Source of the DNA: Candidatus Methanoplasma sp.
GTDB taxonomy: Archaea; Thermoplasmatota; Thermoplasmata; Methanomassiliicoccales; Methanomethylophilaceae
NCBI GenBank assembly: GCA_031274665.1
Contig: JAISPV010000047.1
Coordinates: 1-9,666 of the forward strand
Direction of reading: 5' to 3'
DNA length: 9,666 nucleotides
Position 1 is the first letter of the stretch, and every line of letters begins with the position of its first letter. Shown here piece after piece: positions 1 to 6,051 of the stretch. The position numbers and the translations under genes are program-made. The notes below the pieces were generated by a model. The model ran no database searches, was not told the DNA's origin, and worked only from the letters and a program-made list of their open reading frames with translations.

Positions 1-587
1 CATTGCATCATCCCGTAGATCTTGTCCATGTTCTCTCCCGTCTTTGTGGACACCGGTATCATCGGTTTATCGGGGTATTCTGCCTTCAGCCATTTGATGG
101 CGGCATCCATCTTCTCAGGGGACGAAAGGTCGCTTTTATTGATGAGGATGAAGTCTGCGGCGAACATCTGCCTTTTGAAGAACTCTTCTTTCTTTTTTAT
201 GAGGTCGTCGAACCTCTGGATGTCCGCTATCCCTATGATGTACATCTCATCCGGATCGATCATCGAGATCTTCACCAGCTCCCTCACTTTGTGCGGCAGG
301 GCGAGGCCGGTCGGTTCTATTATCATTATGTCGGGATCGATGTCCTTTTTTATGTTCTTGAGCGCGGACTGCAGCGTCCCTGAGAGGGAACAGCAGATGC
401 ATCCGTCGGGCAGCTCGACCGCATCGTATCCTTCCGCCTTCAAAGTGGCACCGTCGACGCCGATCTCCCCGGACTCGTTCACCAATATTGCTACCTTTGC
501 GCCTTTCCTACTGTACATTGAAGCTAATTTCATCAAAAGCGTCGTTTTCCCGCTTCCGAGGAATCCGCCCAGAATATATACATACAT
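1..587 (-). CDS. CobW-family (COG0523, G3E) GTPase, 3' end cut by window edge
   Basis: This is the N-terminal 195 residues of a P-loop metallochaperone-type GTPase, read on the minus strand and open through the left edge. In order it shows a Walker A/G1 motif GGFLGSGKTT (residues 7-16), the NESGEIG segment (38-43), the family-defining metal-binding motif GCICC (Cys63, Cys65, Cys66), the EPTG switch motif (91-94) and a G4 motif NKSD (150-153). The CxCC motif together with GGFLGSGKTT separates COG0523/CobW from the related HypB and UreG. Members use GTP to load Zn or Co into target proteins or into corrin synthesis; the metal and client here are unknown. The start is ATG at 587-585. No Shine-Dalgarno sequence is present, and a TATA-like box about 27 bp upstream fits a leaderless transcript. 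It is divergent from the CbiA/CfbB gene. Whether the C-terminal CobW domain is present cannot be seen. Confidence 0.9.
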   Translation of the reverse strand, partial: MYVYILGGFLGSGKTTLLMKLASMYSRKGAKVAILVNESGEIGVDGATLKAEGYDAVELPDGCICCSLSGTLQSALKNIKKDIDPDIMIIEPTGLALPHKVRELVKISMIDPDEMYIIGIADIQRFDDLIKKKEEFFKRQMFAADFILINKSDLSSPEKMDAAIKWLKAEYPDKPMIPVSTKTGENMDKIYGMMQ

Positions 588-607
588 ACAGGAGGGGAAC
601 GTTTAGA

Positions 608-619
608 ATGATATATTAG
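608..619 (-). promoter_or_regulatory. TATA box of the CobW-family gene (leaderless)
   Basis: On the minus strand this reads ACTAATATATCA, an AT-rich archaeal TATA-like element centred about 27 bp upstream of the ATG at 587. That spacing places transcription start at or next to the start codon, matching the missing ribosome-binding site. Assigned by position and composition only. Confidence 0.5.
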
Positions 620-647
620 TCTTTACAAAGAAGTTTTTTCTCTCCCG

Positions 648-664
648 CTCCGCAGCTCGCGGAG
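648..664. promoter_or_regulatory. GC-rich dyad between divergent promoters (candidate operator)
   Basis: A perfect 6-bp inverted repeat, CTCCGC-AGCTC-GCGGAG, sits between the two divergent TATA boxes. It ends about 10 bp before the TATA element of the CbiA/CfbB gene. In an AT-rich promoter region, a GC-rich dyad here is a reasonable candidate operator for control of both genes. It lies upstream of both predicted transcription starts, so it is not expected to be an RNA hairpin. The regulator is unknown. Confidence 0.35.
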
Positions 665-668
665 ACTG

Positions 669-686
669 TGCATCTTTTAAAATATG
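669..686 (+). promoter_or_regulatory. TATA box of the CbiA/CfbB gene (leaderless)
   Basis: The sequence CTTTTAAAATATG contains a strong archaeal TATA box (TTTTAAAA at 675-682) centred about 27-28 bp before the ATG at 707. This favours ATG 707 over the in-frame GTG at 668, because the GTG lies upstream of the promoter element itself. Confidence 0.6.
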
Positions 687-706
687 TGTTGGAGCATATA
701 TCCAAC

Positions 707-2065
707 ATGACGGGCGACATCCCAAGGGTCGTTATTGCGGGAGCACACAGCGGATCGGGGAAATCAACGATAACGATGGGGCTGCTGATGGCACTGAAAG
801 AAAGAGGGCTGGACCCTCAGCCGTTCAAGACCGGCCCCGACTATCTTGATCCGATGCATCATACGATGGTGCTCGGAAAGGAATGCAGGAACCTGGACAC
901 ATGGATGTTCCGTGAGGAGGTCGAAAGACTTTTCGTGAAAGGCTCCAGAGGCTCGGGTATATCGGTCGTCGAGGGCGTTATGGGATTGTACGACGGTGTG
1001 AGCGGTATCAGCGAAGAAGGTTCGACCGCCCTTCTGTCGAAGATCATCAAGGCTCCCGTCATCCTCGTTATCGACGCAAAAGCGGCCGCCAGAAGCGCAG
1101 GGGCCGTGGCGCTGGGTTTCAAAGAATATGACAAGGATATTGATCTGGCGGGAGTGATCTTCAACAAAGTGGGAAGCGAGAACCACCTGAGGATGCTTGA
1201 GGATTCGCTCAGAGACATACCCTGCCTCGGAGGGGTGTTCAGAGACGAATGCATGATGCTCGAGAGCAGACGCCTCGGCCTTGTCCCTCCGGCAGAAAGC
1301 TATGACAGGGAAAGATACCGGAAGATAACGGAACACGTGGAGAGATGCGTCGATATCGACAGGTTAATAAAAATAGCAAGTGCAGCCCCGCCTTTCCGGG
1401 AAGAATATGAGGCCGCCCCCGCCAAAAAGAACAGGGTGCGCATCGGTGTCGCAAAGGACAATGCTTTTTGTTTCTATTATATCCATAACTTAGAAAGTCT
1501 GATCGAGGCTGGTGCCGAGATAGTTCCGTTCTCGCCGATGGAAGACGATCTTCCGGATGTGAGCGGCCTCTATTTCGGCGGAGGTTATCCCGACCTTTTC
1601 TCTGCAAAACTCGAAAAAAATAAGAAGATAAGGTCTGCCGTAAAAAAAGCGTCGGAGGACGGCATGCCCGTATACGCCGAAGGCGGCGGCCTGATGTATC
1701 TTTCCAACGGCCTGAGCGGCACCGACGGCATCAGATATGAGATGTGCGGGGCCATTGACGCAGAATCAAAGATGAGCGACACACGGAGATCTTTGGGTTA
1801 TGTCGAGATGACCTGCTGTACCGACAACATTCTGTGCGGGAAAGGATGGACGGTCAGAGGACACGAGTTCCATTATTCGGCAACGGTCCCCGCCGGACCG
1901 GACAGATACGCATTCGTTCTCGGCAGAGGCAACGGTATCGCTGACGGCAGGGACGGCTTGATGACTGGCAATATAGTCGCAGGTTACACACATATCCATT
2001 TTGCGTCCAACCCCAAGATCCCCGAGAGATTCGTAGACTGCTGCAGTGGATATGACCGGTCGTGA
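707..2065 (+). CDS. cbiA: Cobyrinate / Ni-sirohydrochlorin a,c-diamide synthase (CbiA/CfbB family), GATase Cys replaced by Gly
   Basis: This is an ATP-dependent amidase that converts the a- and c-acetate side chains of a tetrapyrrole (cobyrinate for corrinoids, Ni-sirohydrochlorin for F430) to amides. It has 452 residues, the usual family length of about 450. The N-terminal DTBS-like ATPase domain has AGAHSGSGKST (Walker A, Lys19), TGPDYLDPMHH and EGVMGLYDG. The C-terminal class-I glutamine amidotransferase domain begins near residue 243 and contains GLYFGGGYPD (288-296) and GYTHIHFASNP with His429 and His431. The normal nucleophile motif AECGG reads AEGGG, so the expected catalytic Cys is Gly326 (codon GGC, 1682-1684). 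Glutamine hydrolysis should then be lost; ammonia use, a partner glutaminase or a sequence error are alternatives. ATG 707 was chosen because of the TATA spacing and because family members begin just before the Walker A strand. Sequence alone does not settle CbiA versus CfbB; the mtaCB neighbour (corrinoid) and methanogen context (F430) allow both. Confidence 0.88.
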   Translation: MTGDIPRVVIAGAHSGSGKSTITMGLLMALKERGLDPQPFKTGPDYLDPMHHTMVLGKECRNLDTWMFREEVERLFVKGSRGSGISVVEGVMGLYDGVSGISEEGSTALLSKIIKAPVILVIDAKAAARSAGAVALGFKEYDKDIDLAGVIFNKVGSENHLRMLEDSLRDIPCLGGVFRDECMMLESRRLGLVPPAESYDRERYRKITEHVERCVDIDRLIKIASAAPPFREEYEAAPAKKNRVRIGVAKDNAFCFYYIHNLESLIEAGAEIVPFSPMEDDLPDVSGLYFGGGYPDLFSAKLEKNKKIRSAVKKASEDGMPVYAEGGGLMYLSNGLSGTDGIRYEMCGAIDAESKMSDTRRSLGYVEMTCCTDNILCGKGWTVRGHEFHYSATVPAGPDRYAFVLGRGNGIADGRDGLMTGNIVAGYTHIHFASNPKIPERFVDCCSGYDRS

Positions 2066-2198
2066 ACACTCGGCAAAGTTACGGCGGATCCTTTATCTCA
2101 ATGTACCAGCAATGAACTTCTCCATACAAAACTTAAAATGTATACTGCTCCTGACATATCGGATCTCTCTATCAAATATTGATTTTCTATGGTGTAAC

Positions 2199-2228
2199 TA
2201 TTTAAATTTTCTGTCTAAATATTTAAAT
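2199..2228. repeat. Two TATTTAAAT boxes spaced 21 bp in the mta upstream region
   Basis: The 9-mer TATTTAAAT occurs exactly at 2199-2207 and 2220-2228. The 21-bp period is two helical turns, so both copies would face the same side of the DNA. They may be binding sites for a regulator of mtaCB, or extra TATA boxes giving start sites further upstream. A degenerate third copy (TATTTAAGG) runs into the Shine-Dalgarno sequence at 2314. Confidence 0.35.
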
Positions 2229-2287
2229 GTGGATATAACATCCATCCTCGGGACAGATTATATAGTGTTCACTTTAATATGTGCGCG

Positions 2288-2312
2288 GTGTAATCGAGAA
2301 ATCGGTTAACAC
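2288..2312 (+). promoter_or_regulatory. Hairpin/dyad at the predicted 5' end of the mtaCB mRNA
   Basis: GTG-TAATCG, loop AGAAAT, CGGTTA, one bulged A, then CAC can pair into a 9-bp stem that includes one G-U pair. It lies at the predicted transcription start and ends 8 nt before the Shine-Dalgarno sequence. It could be an mRNA-stabilising leader hairpin, a translational control element or a DNA operator. The pairing is seen; the function is inferred. Confidence 0.4.
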
Positions 2313-2332
2313 ATATTTAAGGAGGAAATACT

Positions 2333-3115
2333 ATGGTTAGTCCTAAAGGAGTAGACTATGCAAAGATCCTCAAAAGGTACGACATAAAAGCTCAGAACGA
2401 TACTTCCCCGGAAGCTATCGCTGAGAAAATGTTACCCAAGGATCCTGTGCTTAGGAAAGTAGCCGAGACTGTTGTTTGGATGAAATTCAAAGATGTAGGC
2501 CCGGCAACGACTGACGCACTGAAAACAAAAGACGCGCTCGCGATCATCAACGATGGACTCGTAGCCGGAATGGAAGTTGTTTCAAAGCTGTACGCAGACC
2601 ACATCTACTATCTCCCTGAGATAATGATGGCCGCAAAGACCATGGAGATTGGGATCGCAATTGCCGAGAAGCAGATCGCCGGCGGCAGAGTAACAAAAGG
2701 ACTCGTCGTTATGCACGTAGCTGAGGGAGACCCCCACGACATCGGAAAGAACATCGCCGCAGTTATGCTGAGATCCTCTGGATACTCGGTCATCGACATG
2801 GGGAAGGATGTTGCAGTTGACGACGTAGTCAAAGAGGTTGCAAAATCCAAGCCCATGATGGTCACCGGAACAGCACTCATGACAACAACGATGACGGCAT
2901 TCCCCAGGGCAGCTGAGAAGCTCGTCGGAAAGGGAATAAGCATACCCTTCATGTCTGCTGGCGGAGCAGTCAACAGAGACTTCTCCGAGTCATTCGACCT
3001 CGGAATATACTCTGAGAAAGCCCCGCAGACCCCGCCGATCGCAGACAAGATCAAAGCCGGCTATGACTGGAGGAAAGTCAGGGCGAACTGGGAAGACATC
3101 GTTGGAGGTGTTTAA
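2333..3115 (+). CDS. mtaC: MtaC, methanol-specific corrinoid protein
   Basis: This is the corrinoid carrier of the methanol:coenzyme M methyltransferase system. MtaB methylates its Co(I) corrinoid and MtaA then moves the methyl group to CoM in the cytoplasm. It has 260 residues, typical for MtaC. The N-terminal helical cap domain (about 1-120) is followed by a B12-binding Rossmann domain carrying the lower-ligand motif D133-x-H135-x-x-G138 (GDPHDIGKN), then VIDMGKDV and TGTALMTTTM in the places expected of B12-binding folds. The ATG is set by the strong GGAGG seven bases upstream. The stop codon lies 2 nt before mtaB, so the two are surely co-transcribed and probably translationally linked. 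The family can be confused with MtbC/MttC of methylamine systems, but the MtaB partner settles the substrate as methanol. Confidence 0.96.
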   Translation: MVSPKGVDYAKILKRYDIKAQNDTSPEAIAEKMLPKDPVLRKVAETVVWMKFKDVGPATTDALKTKDALAIINDGLVAGMEVVSKLYADHIYYLPEIMMAAKTMEIGIAIAEKQIAGGRVTKGLVVMHVAEGDPHDIGKNIAAVMLRSSGYSVIDMGKDVAVDDVVKEVAKSKPMMVTGTALMTTTMTAFPRAAEKLVGKGISIPFMSAGGAVNRDFSESFDLGIYSEKAPQTPPIADKIKAGYDWRKVRANWEDIVGGV

Positions 3116-3117
3116 AC

Positions 3118-4515
3118 ATGGCTGCAACAAGATTCACAAAAATGGCATACTCAAGCCCCGACGAGATCGTTTTCGGAACCTCAAAATCACCCGTTTCCTA
3201 TGGATTCGGCATAAAAGTAGGAGCCGGAAGGGTCATACCTGAACTCAACTACGCACCGAGGCCCGGATCTGAGAAAGACCCCGCAAGGCTGAAGAAAGAG
3301 TACGTTGACTACATTTCGAAAGACGTTCTGACCAGGGCGGTAACACTCGGATTCCCGGATGTACAGCTCGAGACAGAATGGGTTTCCCAGATGGGTAACC
3401 CCAAATTCTCCATCGGCGTTGTCGAGGGACAGCACGAGATCTGCGAGAAATTCCACAACGAGTACGGAATAAACTGCGCGGTAAGGCAGACACTGCCTGA
3501 CCAGCGTGAGGCTGAGGAAGGACTCCGCCCCTGCGGCAAGGGCCACAAATACCCCGAGGCCCTCGTCGGCTGCGCGGAGGTTGCTTGCGAGAACGGTGCA
3601 GATGTACTTGCTTGCGAGACAATGGGTGGAAAAGAGTTCGCTGACTACGCAGTCACGAGCGGAGATGTAGTTGCATTCCTTTACGGTGTAGGATACCTTG
3701 GAGCCATTGACATGGAGTGGATATGGTCCCAGTTCGTCGACATCGCAAAGAAGAACAAAGTCACCCCGGGCGGAGACACCAACTGTTCCGGTGCAAACGT
3801 GTCAATGTTCATGGCTGGAGGACTTCTCGACCAGGATGTCCAGAAGACCTTCTCTGCAGTGACCAGGGCCATATCTGCCGCAAGGACGATGGTGGCAATG
3901 GAGTGCGGAGCGACCGGACCTGACAAAGACTGCGGATACGAGGGACCCATAATAAAATGCATAACCGGAAGGCCTGCAGCCCAAGAGGGAAAGAACTGCC
4001 AGTGCGCACACGCCGACCTGCAGGGTAACCTCATGGCCCAGATCTGCGACCTTTGGTCCAACGAGTCTGTCGAGTACCACCCCGAATTCGGTGGATCGTC
4101 AGTTCAGTGCTGGCTCGGATCACTCGGATACGAGGTAGCCTTGATGAACTGCGCTATCGCGACCGGGAACGAGAAGACCCTGAGAGACCTTTACATGATC
4201 ACGGACCGCACCAGGGGCCCCGAGGGATACATGCTCGCCTTCGACAATGCATACAAGGTCGGAGAGGCAATTGCGAAAGAGGGAAAGAACATTTACCTCC
4301 GCGCAAAGGCCGCCGGACTCACTGCAGCAAAGGTCGTCAAGGCCGGGTACGAGTCAAAGGAACTCCCGCTCACCACGAAGCAGAAGGACGTTCTCGATGT
4401 CATCATAAAAGAGCTCGAGGCACTGCCTGCTGAGGAAGCCAAGTTCACTGAGTACTGCCACAAGAAGTACGCAGACGTCGTTCCCAACTACAACAAGAAG
4501 AACTACGGACTGTAA
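3118..4515 (+). CDS. mtaB: MtaB, methanol:corrinoid methyltransferase
   Basis: This zinc enzyme activates methanol and methylates the Co(I) corrinoid of MtaC, the entry step of methylotrophic methanogenesis. It has 465 residues, about the family length. The three zinc ligands described for Methanosarcina barkeri MtaB (Glu164, Cys220, Cys269) correspond here to Glu167 (CETMGG), Cys223 (DTNCSGAN) and Cys272 (PDKDCGYEG), all with the same +3 offset. It starts 2 nt after the mtaC stop, and GGAGGTG inside the mtaC 3' end (3104-3110) serves as its Shine-Dalgarno. Glycine is often GGA, and acidic and lysine codons are repetitive, compatible with high expression and different in feel from the CbiA gene upstream (not computed). 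No in-frame TAG is present, unlike the pyrrolysine-containing methylamine methyltransferases. The mtaA gene is not in the window. Confidence 0.97.
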   Translation: MAATRFTKMAYSSPDEIVFGTSKSPVSYGFGIKVGAGRVIPELNYAPRPGSEKDPARLKKEYVDYISKDVLTRAVTLGFPDVQLETEWVSQMGNPKFSIGVVEGQHEICEKFHNEYGINCAVRQTLPDQREAEEGLRPCGKGHKYPEALVGCAEVACENGADVLACETMGGKEFADYAVTSGDVVAFLYGVGYLGAIDMEWIWSQFVDIAKKNKVTPGGDTNCSGANVSMFMAGGLLDQDVQKTFSAVTRAISAARTMVAMECGATGPDKDCGYEGPIIKCITGRPAAQEGKNCQCAHADLQGNLMAQICDLWSNESVEYHPEFGGSSVQCWLGSLGYEVALMNCAIATGNEKTLRDLYMITDRTRGPEGYMLAFDNAYKVGEAIAKEGKNIYLRAKAAGLTAAKVVKAGYESKELPLTTKQKDVLDVIIKELEALPAEEAKFTEYCHKKYADVVPNYNKKNYGL

Positions 4516-4543
4516 GCCTGCAGCTATTCTTGAAAGGTTCAAA

Positions 4544-4574
4544 CTTTTTCCAATTTTCATTTTTTCTTCTTTCT
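4544..4574 (+). terminator. Oligo-T terminator of mtaCB
   Basis: Successive T tracts (CTTTTTCC, ATTTTCATTTTTTC, TTTCTTG) begin about 30 nt after the mtaB stop. Archaeal RNA polymerase terminates at such U-rich runs without needing a hairpin. Confidence 0.55.
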
Positions 4575-4640
4575 TGCAATAAGTGCGGCTTTTTGTACCA
4601 TTTCCCACTCAAAAAACCCATCTGCCGCCCGGATGTTTGT

Positions 4641-4703
4641 CGAACGCCACCGTTCGGCTTGAAACACCCGGCCGGGTGCAGTACCTCAGTACTGATACAA
4701 AAA
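4641..4703. repeat. Palindrome cluster between convergent mtaB and transporter genes
   Basis: Three inverted repeats lie close together: CGAACG-CCAC-CGTTCG (4641-4656), the perfect 14-bp palindrome CACCCGGCCGGGTG (4665-4678) and TCAGTACTGA (4686-4695). An A7 run at 4699-4705 follows, which is a T run on the minus strand and lies 3' of the transporter gene. The likely role is bidirectional termination or mRNA 3'-end protection for the two convergent units. A protein-binding site is an alternative. Confidence 0.4.
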
Positions 4704-4728
4704 AAGGAGAAAGGAATAGGTTTTCTGT

Positions 4729-5955
4729 TCAGACCTTCGCGTCCGCTTTGTTCCTGCTGCGGTATGAACTTCTCAAAAGAAGCATGCACACGAACGAAGC
4801 TATGCAGGACGCAGCGCAAATCACGAAGGATAGTGTGTAATCTCCGCCCACTGTTATTCCTGTCGAAAGGAACGGGAATATCAGTGCAGATGCACCGAAT
4901 CCGAGCATCACGAAGCCGTAATTGCTCCCCATGTTCTTGGTACCGAAATGGTCGGATGTTACCGTGGCGTATATTCCCGCCGCACCTCCGAAGCCGAAGG
5001 CGATCAGCGCCAGACATACGACGAACAGCAGGTTCTCGGCGAATATCACCAACACTACTCCTGTCAAAGTGAAAGCAAATATCATCAGCATTGCTGTCAT
5101 CCGTCCGACATGGTCGGATAACCAAGTTATCATCAGCCTTCCTGTTGCGCTGCATATACCGGTTATCATGACGCCCATCAATGCGATCTCCTCTTCGAGC
5201 CCTCTTGCCATTCCGAGGCTCATGAAGAGAGGATTGAGGATGAAGTATGCCGGGAGGATGAAGAATAACGACAAGGTGATCAGATAGAACGATCTGCTCC
5301 TCAGCATCTCTTTGGGTGTGTACTGTTTCTGAGCGTTCGCTGACGGTGTCTTCTTCACAACATAGTTCTCGCTGGGGTTCTTGATGAAGAACGATGCCGT
5401 GACGCATATGAAAAGGAACGCTATACCGAACGCCGCAAACGTTGAAGGCACGCCTATTGTCGACAGAAGGTATCTTGCCAGAGGTGCGAATAACACTAGG
5501 GAGAACCCGAACGCTCCGACCATCATGCCGGTGGCGAATCCGCGCCTGTCAAAGAACCATTTTTGTATTGGAGATACTGTGCTTGTGTATACTACACCGA
5601 CACCGAATCCCCCGATCATTCCGTATGTCAGGTAGATGAAGTATGGGTGTTCCGACGTCACCAGCGACGATAACAGGATACCGAATGACATCAGCAGGCT
5701 TCCGATGATACACATTTTCCTCGGCCCGATCTTGTCTACAAGACGCCCTCCAATCAATATTCCCGCCACGAACGCTGCCAGCATGACAGATGATGTCAGT
5801 GCTGACGCCTCTTTGGTCCAAATGAGGAAATTCGCGACAGGCTCTTTGTATACGCTCCACATGTATATGGTGCCGGCGCAGAATTGTATAATAATGCCTG
5901 CGACCAAGACCATATATCTGTTCTCGGAGCTTAGTATGCGGTTCATATTAACCAT
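4729..5955 (-). CDS. MFS transporter, OFA (oxalate/formate antiporter-like) family
   Basis: This is an integral membrane carrier of 408 residues with about 12 predicted hydrophobic helices and a central cytoplasmic loop (about 191-219), the normal MFS layout. The MFS signature between helices 2 and 3 is GGRLVDKIGPRK (69-80), with a second copy-like motif between helices 8 and 9 (WLSDHVGRMTAM, 278-289). The stretch KWFFDRRGFATGMMVGAFG (132-150), preceded by GVGVVYTSTVSP, is typical of the OFA subfamily (oxalate/formate antiporter relatives). The substrate cannot be read from sequence; small carboxylates such as formate, oxalate or acetate are the usual suspects. The start ATG at 5955 has GAGGAA 8 bases upstream; an internal ATG three codons on is an alternative. 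It is convergent with mtaB and downstream of the SPFH gene, and has its own promoter. Confidence 0.85.
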   Translation of the reverse strand: MVNMNRILSSENRYMVLVAGIIIQFCAGTIYMWSVYKEPVANFLIWTKEASALTSSVMLAAFVAGILIGGRLVDKIGPRKMCIIGSLLMSFGILLSSLVTSEHPYFIYLTYGMIGGFGVGVVYTSTVSPIQKWFFDRRGFATGMMVGAFGFSLVLFAPLARYLLSTIGVPSTFAAFGIAFLFICVTASFFIKNPSENYVVKKTPSANAQKQYTPKEMLRSRSFYLITLSLFFILPAYFILNPLFMSLGMARGLEEEIALMGVMITGICSATGRLMITWLSDHVGRMTAMLMIFAFTLTGVVLVIFAENLLFVVCLALIAFGFGGAAGIYATVTSDHFGTKNMGSNYGFVMLGFGASALIFPFLSTGITVGGDYTLSFVICAASCIASFVCMLLLRSSYRSRNKADAKV

Positions 5956-5963
5956 GAGTTTAC

Positions 5964-6016
5964 TTCCTCACGTGACGCATGAACAGTGAATATATGAATT
6001 TTGTTAGTTATATTTG
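5964..6016 (-). promoter_or_regulatory. Promoter and RBS region of the OFA-type transporter
   Basis: On the minus strand, CAAATATAAC (around 6007-6016) is a TATA candidate that would start transcription near 5985 and leave a leader of about 30 nt with the GAGGAA ribosome-binding site (5964-5969). A second AT box, TTCATATATTCAC (around 5986-5998), would start the RNA inside or past that site. The leader also contains the 8-bp palindrome TCACGTGA (5968-5975), which overlaps the Shine-Dalgarno sequence and could modulate access. Confidence 0.4.
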
Positions 6017-6032
6017 TGTACTGGGAATATAT

Positions 6033-6047
6033 AAAAAAGTAAAAAGG
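6033..6047 (-). terminator. Oligo-T terminator of the nfeD-SPFH unit
   Basis: Immediately after the SPFH stop codon the minus strand reads CCTTTTTACTTTTTTAT, a U-rich archaeal terminator. Confidence 0.5.
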
Positions 6048-6051
6048 TTTA

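Larger units (their letters stand above)
2066..2332 (+). promoter_or_regulatory. Long AT-rich upstream/leader region of mtaCB
   Basis: This 267-bp gene-free stretch separates the CbiA/CfbB gene from mtaC. It holds two exact copies of TATTTAAAT (2199-2207 and 2220-2228) 21 bp apart, a TATA candidate TTATATAG (2258-2265), a second one TTTAATAT (2273-2280), a hairpin-forming dyad (2288-2312) and a strong Shine-Dalgarno GGAGG (2321-2325) 7 nt before the mtaC ATG. Start from the first TATA candidate would fall near 2288 and give a leader of about 45 nt. An open frame at 2046-2309 shows no protein-like features and is not called. Confidence 0.6.

Noticed and set aside
22..606. Plus-strand open frame over the left end
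   Set aside because: It is the shadow of the minus-strand CobW-family gene, whose P-loop, CxCC and NKSD motifs are unmistakable.
1682..1684. Missing Cys considered as evidence that the protein is not in the CbiA/CfbB family
   Set aside because: All other family motifs in both domains are present in order at normal length, so family membership stands; only catalytic competence is in doubt.
2046..2309. Small plus-strand ORF between the CbiA/CfbB gene and mtaC
   Set aside because: It overlaps the end of the previous gene, has no ribosome-binding site and no protein-like composition, and lies over the promoter region of mtaCB.
3118..4515. MtaB considered as a pyrrolysine methylamine methyltransferase
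   Set aside because: There is no internal TAG, and the Zn-ligand pattern Glu167/Cys223/Cys272 matches MtaB rather than MtmB, MtbB or MttB.
4445..5407. Long open frame antisense to mtaB's 3' end and overlapping the transporter gene in another frame
   Set aside because: The translation is Arg/His-rich low-quality sequence with no domain features; the transporter frame has clear MFS motifs over the same bases.
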